64,000 nucleotides of DNA from NCBI GenBank assembly GCA_030248135.1, contig JASANC010002485.1, forward strand, positions 53,974-117,973, in the 5' to 3' direction. Positions 22,106 through 35,500 of the stretch are shown here, in pieces (within the stretch, counting starts at the first letter, position 1; every line of letters begins with the position of its first letter). The translations under genes were made by a program, and so were the position numbers. The notes below the pieces were generated by a model. It did not search any database. It was not told the DNA's origin and saw only the letters and a list, made by a program, of their open reading frames with translations. Origin of the DNA: Theristus sp. LFF4_11 (taxonomy: Eukaryota > Nematoda > Chromadorea > Monhysterida > Xyalidae).

Positions 22106-22601
22106 GTGTCCCAAAAAACATAACAGAAGTAAATGGCGCGTGCGGCCGACTGGTTGCACTTGACGCCATGAAATTTGAACACTTACAGAACTAAGCTACA
22201 CACACACACACACTTTCACTAAGAATAAGCATCATTGTCGTTATCGAGATTCTCATCTGGCAGTGGCACAAGTTTATCTTCAGCTTCCTCTTCACTTGAT
22301 GTCATCATGTTCATCCTCTCGGCTCTTCAGTTTCCTTCTCAGCTGCTCAATGTGTGTTTCCATCGTTCTCAATGAACGACGGACATTCGATGTTTGAAAC
22401 TGATGATCACTTTCTGGTGCAGCACCCGATCATGGTTATCTTTTGCTCACCGCTCCAATGTTGCGCACCGTACGGTACACAATATCCGTCAGATGCCCCC
22501 CAAATGCACAGAAGTCAAGAGGCGCTTCAGGTCCGGATTCCTCTCGGGCCATTCAATTCTGTCCCGAGCCATTTACTTTTATTAGGTTTTTTGGGACACC
22601 T
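22106..22601. mobile_element. Candidate inverted-repeat MITE
   Basis: GGTGTCCCAAAAAACATAAC at 22107 and its near inverse, TTAGGTTTTTTGGGACACC, ending near 22600 are both followed inward by the matching ACAGAAGTAAATGG-type block. The arms are about 32 bp and the spacing about 430 bp. GGTGTCCCAAAA is common at Tc1/mariner ends. No transposase is seen and the target duplication is unclear. Confidence 0.45.
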
Positions 22602-23729
22602 TGCACTTTAACATTTTGCGCATCGGTTATACGAATGGAAAACGCAGCAAAAATCGTTTGATGGGTTTCACCGAGCTAAACTGGGATTGGGTTACAGTAG
22701 TCAAACTCAAACAAACACGACAGTCAACAAGTGCCGTTTGACAGCAGAGAAAAAATTCAAAACAAAGTTTCGTTTGCGTTTTAAAAATGTCCTTACACGT
22801 TTTCCCGCTATTGCACCGAGGAGAAGAAATAACAGTGCAGTGGTGAGTTTCAGGGGATTTTTCTGGTGCTAGTGGTGGTTTGTATGTTTGGCAATAAAGT
22901 AGAGCGTTCCACTACCACATTCACTAATTCCCTTATCAGTTATGTTTGAAATTTGAGAAAATAACACAACTTTGATCTTGCGGGACCTCTTCTTGTCATC
23001 CTTTCTCATCATCTTCACCTTTTTTAAAAAGATTTAAAAATCTTTGTCCTGCACAATCCCCTGCGATTTTTGCTGACGGTTTGACAAAAAATAATACAGC
23101 AATCCATTTTTGACAACTGTGCTGCTAACCGCAAAACAAAAATGTTTGTCGGCACGTTTGTTTTTCAAAAAAGCGCGGGCAATAAGTTTCTTTTGCAAAA
23201 AGTCGTCTCCCCGTTGTTCATAGCGAAAACACCTAGAGCGAACCCAATTTTTTGACCGAAAACTTAGCAATGACGATGATTTTTATGATGATTTTTGGTT
23301 TATTTGGTTTTTTAAAGAGCCCGCGCGCCAAAAACAATAATAGAACCGTGTAAAACGCAATCAGCGGTGGCGGTCGGTGCACAAGTGAGTGTTACCGGGT
23401 GTCGAGTTTTTACGAAGTGTTTTTTTCTGACATGTTGCATTTGTCAAAAACGTCGCGTCAAAAAAAAAGATTAAAAAACCAGAAGGGTTGAAGATCGAAA
23501 TGCCGAAATAGGAGCACGAAAAAAAACGACTAATAATAAAAGTGATAACCGCCAGTCAGTCGCTGTTTAGAAACTAGCTTTTTAAAGAATAGTTTTTCTT
23601 CCAAAAAATCTGAAACGGGAGATGATGGTGGAAAGCGGTTCGTTTTCTGCGGAAATGAACGTCGACGACGTCCACATAGGTCTGCGTTGTTCCCGAACAA
23701 CCGCGAGACCACTTGGGTGGGAGGCCTTT
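22602..23729. other. Intergenic, nothing recognised
   Basis: No exon-like frame or bounded repeat was recognised. A/T-rich runs dominate. Confidence 0.45.
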
Positions 23730-23892
23730 CTCCATTGGTTTCCCCCCTCCCCCCCCCTGTGACTAGCGAATTCAGTGGCTGGTTGAGTGAAAATGATGAA
23801 ATTGGAAGGGGAGAATATTAGGAAAGGAGGGCGCCTTTCTCAGCATCAATGGTATTTTGCGCTCATATTAATACCAGGGGGGTAATACGGTA
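23730..23892 (+). mobile_element. C-run MITE remnant
   Basis: A degraded copy keeps a C-run block, AGCGAATTCAGTGGCTG from the family's middle and the right end GGGGGGTAATACGGTA. Most of the element is missing. Confidence 0.5.
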
Positions 23893-25108
23893 TCATCGAT
23901 GAAGACGAGAAAGAAAAAACCACCGGCTTGGAGCTAAATAACGAAATTACACACACGATGACGATAACGACGACGACGGCGACGGCATGGTGTGTGTGTA
24001 TTGTGCGCGCGGGTGGGGTGGGGACAAAAGCATTTTATTATTTTTTTTCTGTGCGTTGTTGCGGAAATTATGCGACGCTCCCACGAGAGAGCAGCCGCGT
24101 GCGTGTGTGAGTTTTGTGCGTGCAGTTGAATTGAAAACAAAATGAGAAGCGATGGATTTTTGATCGAATAATCCGCGTCGCGGCGGCGGCGGAAGCGACC
24201 AAAAACCCGGAGACAGTCGTTTTTCGTTATTAAGTATTTTTTTTGTTTTTCTGCTGCTTGCTTTTTTGTGTTTCATCATTGCGACGACGCGCTGGAAACA
24301 ATCATTTTTCTTCCGTTTTTTCAATTTTTGCGTCTTCCAAAATCGAAAAGGAATAACTTGCAAAGGAAATGTGGACACTTTGAAATTCAGTTGCTGATAC
24401 AGTTTCCCAACGACAAACAAACATAGGCGAACGAATCAATATTCAACTGAGGTGGTACGAAATGGTCAATTAAAAATGGCAGTTTTTTCAGGGTGAAAGG
24501 ACCGCGCGAAATTCGAATAAAAGAAACAAGACGTTCAGAAACCCAGTTGTGTGTCACAAATTTGACGTGCTTTTGAACTCATTGACTCTTCATACTATTC
24601 GGTACATTCTTTCTCCCTTGCGCACACGATTGGGAATACAATTCTTAAAAAAGACAACACCTAGTCTGCGACTGATCCCGCCTTGATGGACAATACAAGT
24701 ACTGCCTTAACTATTCGGCCATATTGTAGGAACATGCACATGTGAGTTACTGTCAGTTTTTTTGGGTGTATATGACTCCATACTATGATACACCTAACAA
24801 TTTACAGCTACACTTAAAAGTTTGTTAGGGGTTACATTTTTTGCCTTCTACTATTTCGGTTCTGCCAAGAGAAAACTTGTTTGATCGTGTTGCTTGCAGA
24901 CAGGAAAAAGGCTGACAACCTGATAATTTTTTCGATTAATCCCACATTTATTACCGGAATCGGAGCAGAACACACTAACTTTTATAAACCAAAAAATTAC
25001 ACCGTATACCCAAAAATCTGTTGCAATACTGTAGATGTAAAAATAATTCCGGTGTGTGAAATCACTTTACAAAAATCACTTGACCATTCCGTAGGTGGAC
25101 GTATTTGT
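23893..25108. other. Intergenic, nothing recognised
   Basis: A CGACGACGGCGACGG trinucleotide patch lies near 23960-23990. Otherwise no gene, RNA gene or bounded repeat was recognised. Confidence 0.45.
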
Positions 25109-25182
25109 CACCCCTATGACCTGGTGGTAGCGCGTTAGACTCTTGTTTGTGCGTTCGGGGGATCGAGCCCCGCCGAGGGGTG
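25109..25182 (+). repeat. tRNA-like sequence, probable SINE head
   Basis: CACCCCT (25109-25115) can pair with AGGGGTG (25176-25182) like an acceptor stem. TGGTGGTAGCGCGTTAG resembles a pol III A box. CGGGG-GATCGAG-CCCCG (about 25156-25172) forms a T-arm-like stem-loop with the B-box match GGATCGAGCC. Three extra bases lie between the T stem and the acceptor stem, and no clean anticodon arm is seen, so it is not a functional tRNA. Two tandem 61-65-base copies of GGCACTTTAATGACAGAG... follow, as in a SINE body. Confidence 0.45.
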
Positions 25183-25190
25183 TATAGGCA

Positions 25191-25320
25191 GGCACTTTAA
25201 TGACAGAGAAAACACTCGATGGGCACCCTACTCGACGGCGTTGTTAACGTTTTTAGGCACTTTAATGACAGAGAAAACACTCGATGGGCACCCTACTCGA
25301 CGGCGTTGTTAACGTTTTTC
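25191..25320 (+). repeat. Tandem duplication after the tRNA-like head
   Basis: A unit beginning AGGCACTTTAATGACAGAGA and ending GTTGTTAACGTTTTT is present twice back to back with no visible difference. Its closeness to the tRNA-like sequence suggests a SINE body or tail. Confidence 0.7.
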
Positions 25321-25571
25321 TGGGTTAACGCTGGCTGAAAAACATCGCCTAAAATCCCCAACAACAACGCAACGAAGACAACACCAAGAAAAAAAACAGC
25401 GTTTTTGGTCGGATAAAAACACCAGGTGGATGTAAAAAAGGCTAAAAATCTAAGAAAACAAAAACACTGTTGAAATTCCAATTTGGTGTGGTGCGATGGA
25501 CATCGAACGACTGAATCTCAATTTCTATCTGAAACAGAACTACGGTCCATTTGCACAATATATGCAACCTA

Positions 25572-25678
25572 GCTAAAATTGGTTGGTCATAGCATTTCTC
25601 AGCGCTGATTGGTTGGTCATGAGCAGTTCTCAGTGCTGATTGGTTGGTCATCACGTCATGTTGCATATATTTTCCAGT
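25572..25678 (+). repeat. CCAAT-type repeats, copy 2
   Basis: Units with TTGGTTGGTCATAGCA and GCTGATTGGTTGGTCAT end in CATGTTGCATATATTTTCCAG, matching 16374-16500. Confidence 0.65.
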
Positions 25679-26530
25679 GCAAACTGAAACAGCACTCGTG
25701 GTTTTCCATTTTTACTGTTAAGTGGTAACATTTTTGAAACTGGCGGTTGTGCCTGTTTATTGAATTTAAGCATTGAGCCTCTTGTACGGATTTGCAACAG
25801 CTATGGTAGTAGCATGCCACATTCAGACAATTTTGTCAAATCAACAAAAAATCAAAAAGATAAACAAACAAACTGAAAGTTGTCCTGTTTTTTATTCGAA
25901 ATTTCCTTACGAATGACAATGCAACTTTGCTGAAAAGAACCAAAACTCATCTAATCTTTAATTTTTGCAGTAAAAACAAATTGAGCAACTTTTCTCCTTT
26001 AATATTCAGGCGCACATTGATTTTAATTTGCCGAATGTCGATTAGACGATTCCGTCGGAAAAGAAGCTCGAAAAAAATTTCACTTAGTTTCACTTCTCTT
26101 TCGGAAATTGTTTTTCCACTTTAACCGGTGGGAAATCCGTCAACTGCTCGAGGTGTGTTGGCTGCGTTTCGCGGTTCGTGTGCGCTGTTTTTCTGGGCTT
26201 GAAAAAGTCCCAGAAAGCTCGTCGCGTCGTCGTTTACATAAAAACTGACCGGCTGTTTGCTGCGCCGCTGGTTGGTTTTTTCGTTCGATCGTCTTGTGTC
26301 CATTTTCGGGCCACATTTCGATCCGTCCGTTGTCGTCGCCGTCCAGTCGTCGACTTTTCCAAAAAAACCCACCCAACCGCAATCAACAGAGATCAATTGA
26401 AATCTGTCCACTTTTTTGAACATGGCACAATTCTGAAATCCGTGACCGCCAAGAATTATGTCTACGCTGCGTCAATTGATCGTGTTCGAGTCGTGTCTTG
26501 TCGTCGTCGACGTGTCGTTGGAGCGAGTGA
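25679..26530. other. Upstream region of RNF10
   Basis: No gene was recognised. The last 400 bases are richer in CpG and GTCGTC-type sequence than the flanks and probably contain the promoter and 5' untranslated region of RNF10. No TATA or initiator can be named with confidence. Confidence 0.4.
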
Positions 26531-29500
26531 ATGTCAACGGAGGAGCTTGTAGTGATGGAGCGAAAATTCTGGCTGCACAGCAATGCTGGCGTGAACGGGC
26601 AGGCGCAGCAAGTGGCGTCTGCGACGTCGAACAACAACAACAACAGTGCTAATCGCAATCGAAATGCTGCACAAAAACGAGGTGAGCGAGCAAGTAGTGT
26701 GTTATTTTCGGAAAAATATAATTTCGTGAAAAATTTCCGGAAATTTTGCCGAAAAAATTACCGTGAAGCTTCATAAGTCACGGAATGGGAATGAGAGAAT
26801 GTGAAATCCGAATCCAATAAGACAAAACTCAGCCCACTTGCACCAATTCACGCAGACGTATGCTCAATTTCGGCTCTCTAATTGCGACCTGAAGAGTTGC
26901 AGCCCGCTCATTTCGGCCCGTTCGATTGCGGCCCGGAGAATTCGGGTTCGGACAATTCCGGCTTGGCGAATGTTTCACGAATGTAAACCACCCGTACCGT
27001 TTTTCGTGATCTTCGATGAATCCAAAATCACACAAATCACGGCAAAACAGTTTTTTTCAAAAACTCACGTTTCTGAAGTGCCTTTATGTAAAAGGCTTGG
27101 CTTAGGAGACCAACAACAACTTTGCTTAGTTTTGTGACTACATTTGGCTGAAGTTTATTTTCTTTTTTGCAATCATTTTAAAATCTGCGATTGCGTTAGT
27201 TAATTGTGGAATGCGAAAAAAGGCAATCCTCCCAACTCCCAGCACCAGCAGTTTATTGGTCGTTCGAGGGAAAATTCGCCGGGCTGGAATCGTCCGGACC
27301 GGAAATATTTGGGCGGGAATCGTCCGGGCCAGAAATATTCGGGCCGGATAGAACGGGGCGCATAGTTGTTCTAGGGGGGGCCTGGGGGGCCGGCCCCCCC
27401 CCAAAAAATTTTCGAATCTATCTCTATCAAACAGGTTTTTTCGGCTCAGCTATTATCTATCTAAAAAAAATTCTCAGCCAGCTATCTATCTGAAAATTTT
27501 TGTCTTCGAAGACATAAAATGAGTCAATTTTTGACCAAAATTGACCATTTTTGCTCGTAATTCTTGAAAATTTCGCTGATTTTAAGTAAAATACGCGTTT
27601 ATACTTGATTTTTAGCGTATTTTTAGCATTATTTTGCTGTTTTTATAGCTTTTTAGCGTTTTAGCTATCTATCTATCAAATTTCAAAATTTTGACCGGCC
27701 CCCCCAAAGTCACATGGCCCCCCCCCGCGGCCCCCCCAAAATTTTCCAGCTATCTATCTATCTAGAAAATTTGCTCCAGCTATCTATATCGGCCCCCCCC
27801 CAACCCCTCGGCTCTGGAACAACTATGACGGGGCGCAACCCTTTCCGGCCAGAGGCCGCAATGATACCAAGAAAAACGGGCAAAGAAGAAGAAACCAGTA
27901 AAGAGCGTGAAGTTAACTTTAATTAACGCCCTATATATTTTGTGACTTATGTAGGCCCTGGCCAACCAACAATTACGGCAATTTTTCCAATTTTTTCACG
28001 CGGGCAAAAAACCTTCAAAATTTAACCGAAAAAATATCATGAGTTGGGTTGGGGGGTGTCCACCCCTGGGTTTTTTTGCAGAAAAACGTCGGTTTTTTTG
28101 CAGAAATTTTGGACCGTTTGCAGAAACTTTTTATCAGATTTCTGCAAATTGCAGAAACAGATTTGCATACAAACTTTGGTTCTGCAATATTCATTTTGTG
28201 CTTAGCGCTTGACTGAAGTTTCACATCAACATGGAACAATTTTTAAGTAGTTTTTTTGTCAAAAACCGCTGTTTCGGCGGTTGCTGTAGCGCAATGATTG
28301 GCGTTTTGTTTTTCCTTCGTAAATATCTTAAAATCGGAGTATTTCAAATTCGAAAAATAAAACAGAATCAGACCAAATCGAAAATTATTGTTTGCTGTTA
28401 GGCTTTCTGTTTGGAACTAGCAGTTGACCCGTGCCTACGGCCCGGGTAAAAAGTTTGCGATTTTGTTAACAGCAAGGTGCACCCGCGGATTAATCGACAT
28501 TTGCTTCTGTTTTCCTGGAACGGGAAACGTGTTGATTTTTTAACCAAGGCCTTCTTTCATGCGTTGATACCGTTTATTGTTTGGGGCAAGCGTTCCGCTT
28601 TCATTTTTAGCTCGAGAACCCGCTCGATTTTTGAAAGTGCTTTTCAAACGTGTTTGTTTTTATGCTTTTCGATTCGGTGTCAATTCTATGTCAAAAATGA
28701 TTCTTTTATAACCCTGTTATCGTGATTTGCAATCGCTGAGAAAGTTTTTTTCTAAACTAATTGAATTAGCTGCTCCCGTTTGTTTTCGGTTAGTTAAGTT
28801 TTAAAAACTCGGTTAAAGGCAAGTCGTTCCAGTTGGATTTTTTCTGGTTGAATGAAATTGTTCAAACGTGACTTGCTTGTTTGACAATTTCATTTTTCAG
28901 AGTCGCTAAGTCTGACACAAAGAGGCCTATTTATCTTTTACAGAACTGGCCGGAATCGATACCCGTTTATTTGCACAATCCCATTTGTTTTTTATAGTAA
29001 TCCCGCTTTTGCCAAAAATGTTTTAAACAATATGATTTCAGTTTCTGCTGTTTCAAAGTTGAAAATTTGTGTTCACCAATTTTGCTTTTTGAAAATCACA
29101 GAATTTTGGTTAAAATCTTGTAAAAACTGCTGTTTGTTTTGTGCTCTCACAATCGATCTTCATGACCTGTTTCAATTGCTTTGATCCAACGTTCCGCAGC
29201 AACGTTACCCGTGTATTTGGTTCAGAAAAAATATGGGATTCAATTATTATTCACAGGAAAAGCAATTTTGTATGAAAAAAATTAATAGCCGATTTCGGGC
29301 TCGTGTACTATTCCGGCCCGCGAAATTCCGGCCCGTAGAATTCCGGTCCGCTCATTCCGGCCCGAAGAATTCCGGCCCGAAGAATTCCGGCCCGGAGAAT
29401 TCCGGCCCGGAGAATTTTCGCCAGCAAGAACAATATTAAACCACACGAAGTGATTTTTGGTAAATAAATTCTTGTGATTTTTTATTTTTGTTTAGAACTT

Positions 29501-32500
29501 GCTTGCAGTGACTTGTTGTAGGTTCCTAATCCTAAGCCAAGCCTTTTTGATAAGGTAAAAGGGTCACAAATCCTGTTCATGATAAAAAATTTAAAAATTT
29601 AGTTGTAGTTTCTTTTTTCCAAAAGGTTTCATTTTCCAAAAAAGCAAACAGGACGAACATCATTGAAAATACACTGTAACATGTGAACATCGATATTTTT
29701 ATTTTATTATTTCATTACCAAAATCACTTCGTGTGGTTTAATATTGTTCGTGCTGGCGAAAATTCTCCGGGCCGGAATTCTCCGGGCCGGAATTCTTCGG
29801 GCCGGAATTCTTCGGGCCGGAATGAGCGGGCCGGAATTCTTCAGGCCGGAATTAGCGGGCCGGAATTGTACCCCCCGCCGATTTCGTTATTGTTGGTTTT
29901 TCAAAGTCGCAAATTCGTTTTATTCGGAGACCCGTTTTTCCAATTTCTGCTGTCGATCATAATCGGATGTGCCGCCCATTCTGTGACATGGTGGCGGCTA
30001 ATTCGTTCCCGCACATTATAATCTCATCTTTTTACATCACAACTACCAACCGAACTGACCATTGCGACGTAACGTTGAGGAAAGAACTGAATGAATCATG
30101 ATGACTCGTTGTTGAAAACCGAAAGAGAGAAAATAATTTGCATAGAAAAATTGTTAAAAAGTGATAGCAACATTTTGATTTCGCTGTCTTAAATAGCAAA
30201 AAGTTGGACGGACAGACAGACAGACGGACAGACAAAGTATTTTTTTAGTATAATAGATAGAATGAAGTGATCCATCATCCACACAACAGAAGATGCAAAA
30301 ATAAGACATTGGCGGAGGTACGGTGCGCAAGTTTGTCGTCTAGCTTGTCGAGAATCTCAGCAACCTATTCGAAGACGCGCACAGTGTTCTCAAGGCTGCC
30401 AAAATATTCTACCGTCTGAGATGGATCTGAACAGCTGCTAGCGTACGAAAATACCGATCTGCTTTATCTGCACTTGTTTTATTCATCAATTTTGCCGGGC
30501 AAGGGCAGTATCGCTGACGAATGCAAACGATTCAAATGCGAACGAATTCAATTCCCTGGTCCGAGTATAACTGCAGGCAAGCATGCAGTGTCTGGGGATG
30601 AAATCAAAGAGGCGATACAAAATCAAACCGAACACCTTTGCACCTTTGAGAACGTCGAACCGACCGAAGCCATCGCTCTGATTGCGAAATTTGAGCAATG
30701 AGGGTTCTCGTTCGATATTGACTGTGTTGTGTTGTTGTTAGGTTGAATGATTTGAAACGAGTGATTGGTGATTTGTTTGGTATGGCAATCTGGTTTGGTT
30801 TTGCTTTTTTTCTGAATCTTTAGAAAATTCTGCGGTAAAACGATGCAGTTTACAATTGCATCTCTGGGCATCGTTAAGAAATGATGCTCAGAACAACAAA
30901 AACGACATTAAACAAGCACAAAAACCATTTTCGTCATGTTTTTTAAATTTGCAGAAACCAAATTTCATTTGCAGAATTTTTTTACCAAATTTCTGCAAAT
31001 TGCAGAACCGACTTTTTGAAAAAAAAACCTACTAACCCCCTCCCCTCAGAATTTTTTTACATCAGTGCACCCCCCCCCCCCCCCCATGGCCCACGCGGAG
31101 AGGGTCACTGTACCATGATGACACCCCCAGTGACCCCCCCCACCGGGGCGGGGGGGGGGTGGGGGGGGGGTACACACCCCCCAGAGCACCAGAGACCGTC
31201 GGGTGGGGGGGGGAGAGATGTTAAAAAAAAATTCTATTTTTTTCTTTAAAAATTTTTTTTTTTAATTTTTTTTAATCAAAGTTGTTCAGAATTTTTCAGG
31301 GAGTCCGAATATCACCATCTGAGGAGCCACCGACTTACCATATAACCCCACTCATATGGGAGGAGGGTGAAAATTTCAGACTTGGTTTCGGCGACCCCAT
31401 TTTCCCACCGACGACATTACGTCTCGTGTTTTGCCTCTCAATTCACCTCAAATAACACGGAAACAAGTTCAACAACAAACCGGTGTGATCATGCTGACGA
31501 CACGAGGCGAAACAGCAACGAGCAACCAACGAAGTTACGCTTGCAGTGGCAGACAGTGCAATTTCGACCTTTCCAGATCCTGAAAAACGATGCATAAATG
31601 TGAGTTCTCTGCTTCTATCTCACCTTAGCGGCATCGGAATTTGTTGAACTAGCCTTTGCGACGCTCAAGTACTTCAATGCGCGAGTCGATCATCACTCAC
31701 CAAGGCTGAAAACAGTCGATAAATCGATCCAGAATACCACCTGCAGCGTTGAAGACTAAGTGACAAGGTGAAGTCAAAGAAAATTTTTGTTGAACTTTCG
31801 AAAAATTATGCCAAAAACGGCATTTTCAGGGCACATTAAAGAAAAAATTTCAAAAATTGCTAATAAAAAAATTAAAAAAAATGCTCAAAAATTTTTTTGA
31901 CCGTTACATCTCTAGGGGGGGGCTCTAGGGGGGGGGGTGGTGGGGCACCGTGCACAGAAAATTTTGAAAAATTGCACCCCCCATGTACTATAGTTTGGAC
32001 CCCCCCTCACTTTTTGGTCGGCACCCCTAGGGTTAGGGGAAAAAAAAAATCCGGATTTTTTTTTAAATTAAAAAAAAAAATTTTAAAAAAAAAAAATTTT
32101 TTTTTACAAGTTAGGTTCGTTCGAAGCGTCTTGTCGAGCTGAGTTCATCTAGACTATTTTCAGAACGATCCGGGAAACTATAAGAGCGAAAATCGTGTTT
32201 TATTGAAATTATGTCCATTTCATAGAGGGAAAGTTGCATTTTCAACAGTAAAACAGGACAATTTTCGACGTGTACTTGAATATTGAACCGTTCTTAGTTG
32301 TTCCTCTTTAGAAAATTACCAAAATTTGACTGTGTTCAAAAATTCCTGTTTGCTGTAGCTAAGTCGGCAACCCCTGTCGACCCGGTCGCCCCCCCAAGAC
32401 ACTTACTTTCAGGTTCAACCAGCTATGCTATCTGCCACATGGCGAGGAGAGCCCACTCTTCAAATCATCGTATCGAAAACACGTACCATGATTTCGCGAT

Positions 32501-35500
32501 CACGTTGCGGGCAACTGACAGACGCAAGTTTAACACGTTAGTTTAGCTCAGCACGCAAGTTTTAACATGTGGCCATGTTATCGGGTATCTGAAAAACGGT
32601 CGTGTGATGTGGTATTAACCAACATCCCCGCTCCAATTGTTTAACAATATATCGCACAACTCCATTGTAGACCTATAACGTACGCCAATCAACAAGATAT
32701 CATGTTCATCTCATGGCCTACCGACTGAAAAAACATGTTCTAAGTTGCAAGAAAACGATTTCTGAAACGATATTTCAATTCAGTTAAGTCATTTCAACGC
32801 TAAAAATTGACTCTAGAAGTCATCCAAATCGAAAAACATGGAGTACGTCGGTCAAAATGACCAAATAATGACATTTACCTAAGCACACAAAGAAGTTGGG
32901 AAGAAAATTTGGTTTGAACTTTCAAAAAATTATGCCATAAATCGAATTTTCAGAGCAAAGTAGAAGAAAAAATTTTCAAATTTTTTTTTAAGTTTGAAAA
33001 AAAAAATCCAAATTTTTTTTTAAAAAAAAAAAAAAAAAAAATAAAAAAAAATTTTTTTTTCAAATAGTTTTGCCTATCAATTCACCTCAAATAACACGGA
33101 AACAAGTTCAACAACAAACCGATGGGACAGCGGACAGGGGGGAAACACCAACGAGCAACCAACGAAATTACGCGCGGGGGGGGACAGAGGCAAATTCCCC
33201 CCTCCCAACCAAAAAAGAAAATTGTTCTCTCTCACCTTAGCGGCATCGGAATTTGTGACTAGCCTTTGCGACGCTCAAGTACTTCAATGCGCGAGTCGAT
33301 CATCACTCACCAAGGCTGAAAACAGTCGATAAATCGATCCCCCCTGCCGCGTTGAAGACTAAGTGACAAGGTAAAGTCAAAAAAAATTTTTGTTGATCTT
33401 CAAAAACCCCCAAAAACGGCATTTTCAGGGCAAATTAAAAAAAAAATCAAAATTGCTAATAAAAAAATTAAAAAAAAATTCTCAAAAATTTTTGACCGTT
33501 ACATCTCAGGGGGGGGGGGGGGGGGGGGGGGGGTGGGGCACCGTGCACAGAAAATTTTTGCACCCCCACGGCACCATACCCCCCTTCGAAAATTTGTTTG
33601 GGCCCACGGTACTGCCCCCCCTCCCCCACGTGACGACACCTCTCCCTCGAAAATTTGCTTTCGCCTTCGGTACTGTTTCTCTGGTGTTTTTGTGTAAATT
33701 TTGAATAGCCTTTTTGATTTTGTTTTGAGAGAGTGACATTTTTTCTACGATTCTTTCTGCAAAAAACTTTTTAACAGTATAAAGTCAAAAAGCAATTTGT
33801 GCGGTTGATGAACGCCGAACGGCTCGAAGACATTTTTTGGTTTTTGGAAAAAATCACGTGATGGTTCGTTATTGTTGCTGATTGGTTGCATCAAGCTGGT
33901 GAGCTGAGCTCAATTCAAGAACAACCTAACAGCCGATGATGGTTATCTTGAAGCTACTATTGAACAAAAAGCTCAAGAACAATCCAACTCTTGAATTTTT
34001 CGCCATGAAGACATCCACAATTCCTGAGGCTACAAAGTCAACAATGATGAATGATGATGAATCGCGTTCGGGTGTCAGAAAAACATGAATATTGTAATTT
34101 CAAGACTTCACCTTCAAATAGGAATCTCTTATTCGTCACATTATCACGAATCCAAACAGCACCGAAAAATTGCATTCGTTTATTTCTTATTGCAGATTAT
34201 GCAGTTGTAAAAAATGCGGTGTCGCTGTGTTCGGGTGGTGCGGCACCAACGGGCGGTCAGTGCGGTCACCAACAGCGGGCGCATTTCGTTTCGCGCCCTG
34301 CCGCCGTTCATGCCGCACCGAAACGGGCCGCTCATCACAATGACCGACGGTTCACCGCCGCCGTCGCCGCCCCCCGTTCCGAGCAAAACTGTGATCGCCA
34401 GCGTGGCTACAATTCGGGTGCCAATAATGGAAGTGCTGCCAAACAGGTTACTGACGAAAAACGGGTTCCTTTTTGGCGGGTTGTTCGTTGCTGTGACGTG
34501 AGTTGGTGTACAAACAACGATTCACTATTGAGAAAACCTGTATTTTTGGTTTCCTGACGTGACCAGCTGATTATTGTTTTGACCAGGTTATTTGTCTTCT
34601 CTTATAATACGTTTTTATTACGGTCTTTCTAGATCAGATCAACAGAACAGAAACTTTCGGCCGATCAGTTGGCATCAGATTGCATTTTTTTCATCGCCGG
34701 TCAATAAGATCTGATATGATGTGTTCACATTTCCTAAGCATAGTTCAACTGAACGTCGGTGACGATTGAACTTACTGATCAGATCAAATCGCAATAATTT
34801 TCGGAGTTCTTTATGAACGTTCTTGTCTGTGCGGTGCGCGTGCGGGGGTGCATGTTTTTGAATTTTGAATGAATGGAACTCTAAAAAAAATTTTCAAATG
34901 CACTCATCCCGAACACAGACGCACGATTCTGACGGTGCGATTGACGCGCTTGCACGTTGCTCGGGCGAAAACACTTCCGGCTTATTTTAGGTAACCCAGG
35001 GGGACGCGCAGCTCGCGCGTCCGGCATCAAAGAAATCGTGGCGCTATTCGAAATACGACGACGACGGCGGCGAACAGCGCAACGTTTCGGGGCAGCACCA
35101 GCGTCACTTTGCAGCCGGTGGCCGTGGCAGTCGACGAGCCAATAAAAACAGGACGCCCAATCAGCAGAGTGCCCCGGTGGATGAGCGATACTTGGAGCAT
35201 CTGTTTGGCGGTCGTGGTGGCGCAGTGTTTAGCAGCGAACAGTACTTACAGGCGAAGTGAGTTTGGCGGCGCAAAAAACGTGTGCACAATGGCATTCACT
35301 TGCATCTGCCGCTCTTTGCGCGCCCGTTGGGTGAAAATATGGCAAGGCCAGTATGGCCGAATAAATAAAGCAGTTCATCAAGGCGGGATTAGTCGCAGAC
35401 TAGGAGTTGTCTTTTTTAGCAATGCCGAGATAATCTCCCAATCGTGTGTACAAGAAAGAAAGAATGAACAGAATAGCACGAAGAATCAATTGATTTGAAA

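Noticed and set aside
25109..25182. Functional tRNA gene
   Set aside because: The box motifs and stems are partial, the T-stem and acceptor stem are separated by extra bases, and no proper anticodon arm folds.
34214..34501. Alternative frame of the exon at 34.2 kb
   Set aside because: It is open over the same DNA, but only the other frame joins exon 1 and exon 3 of RNF10 in phase.
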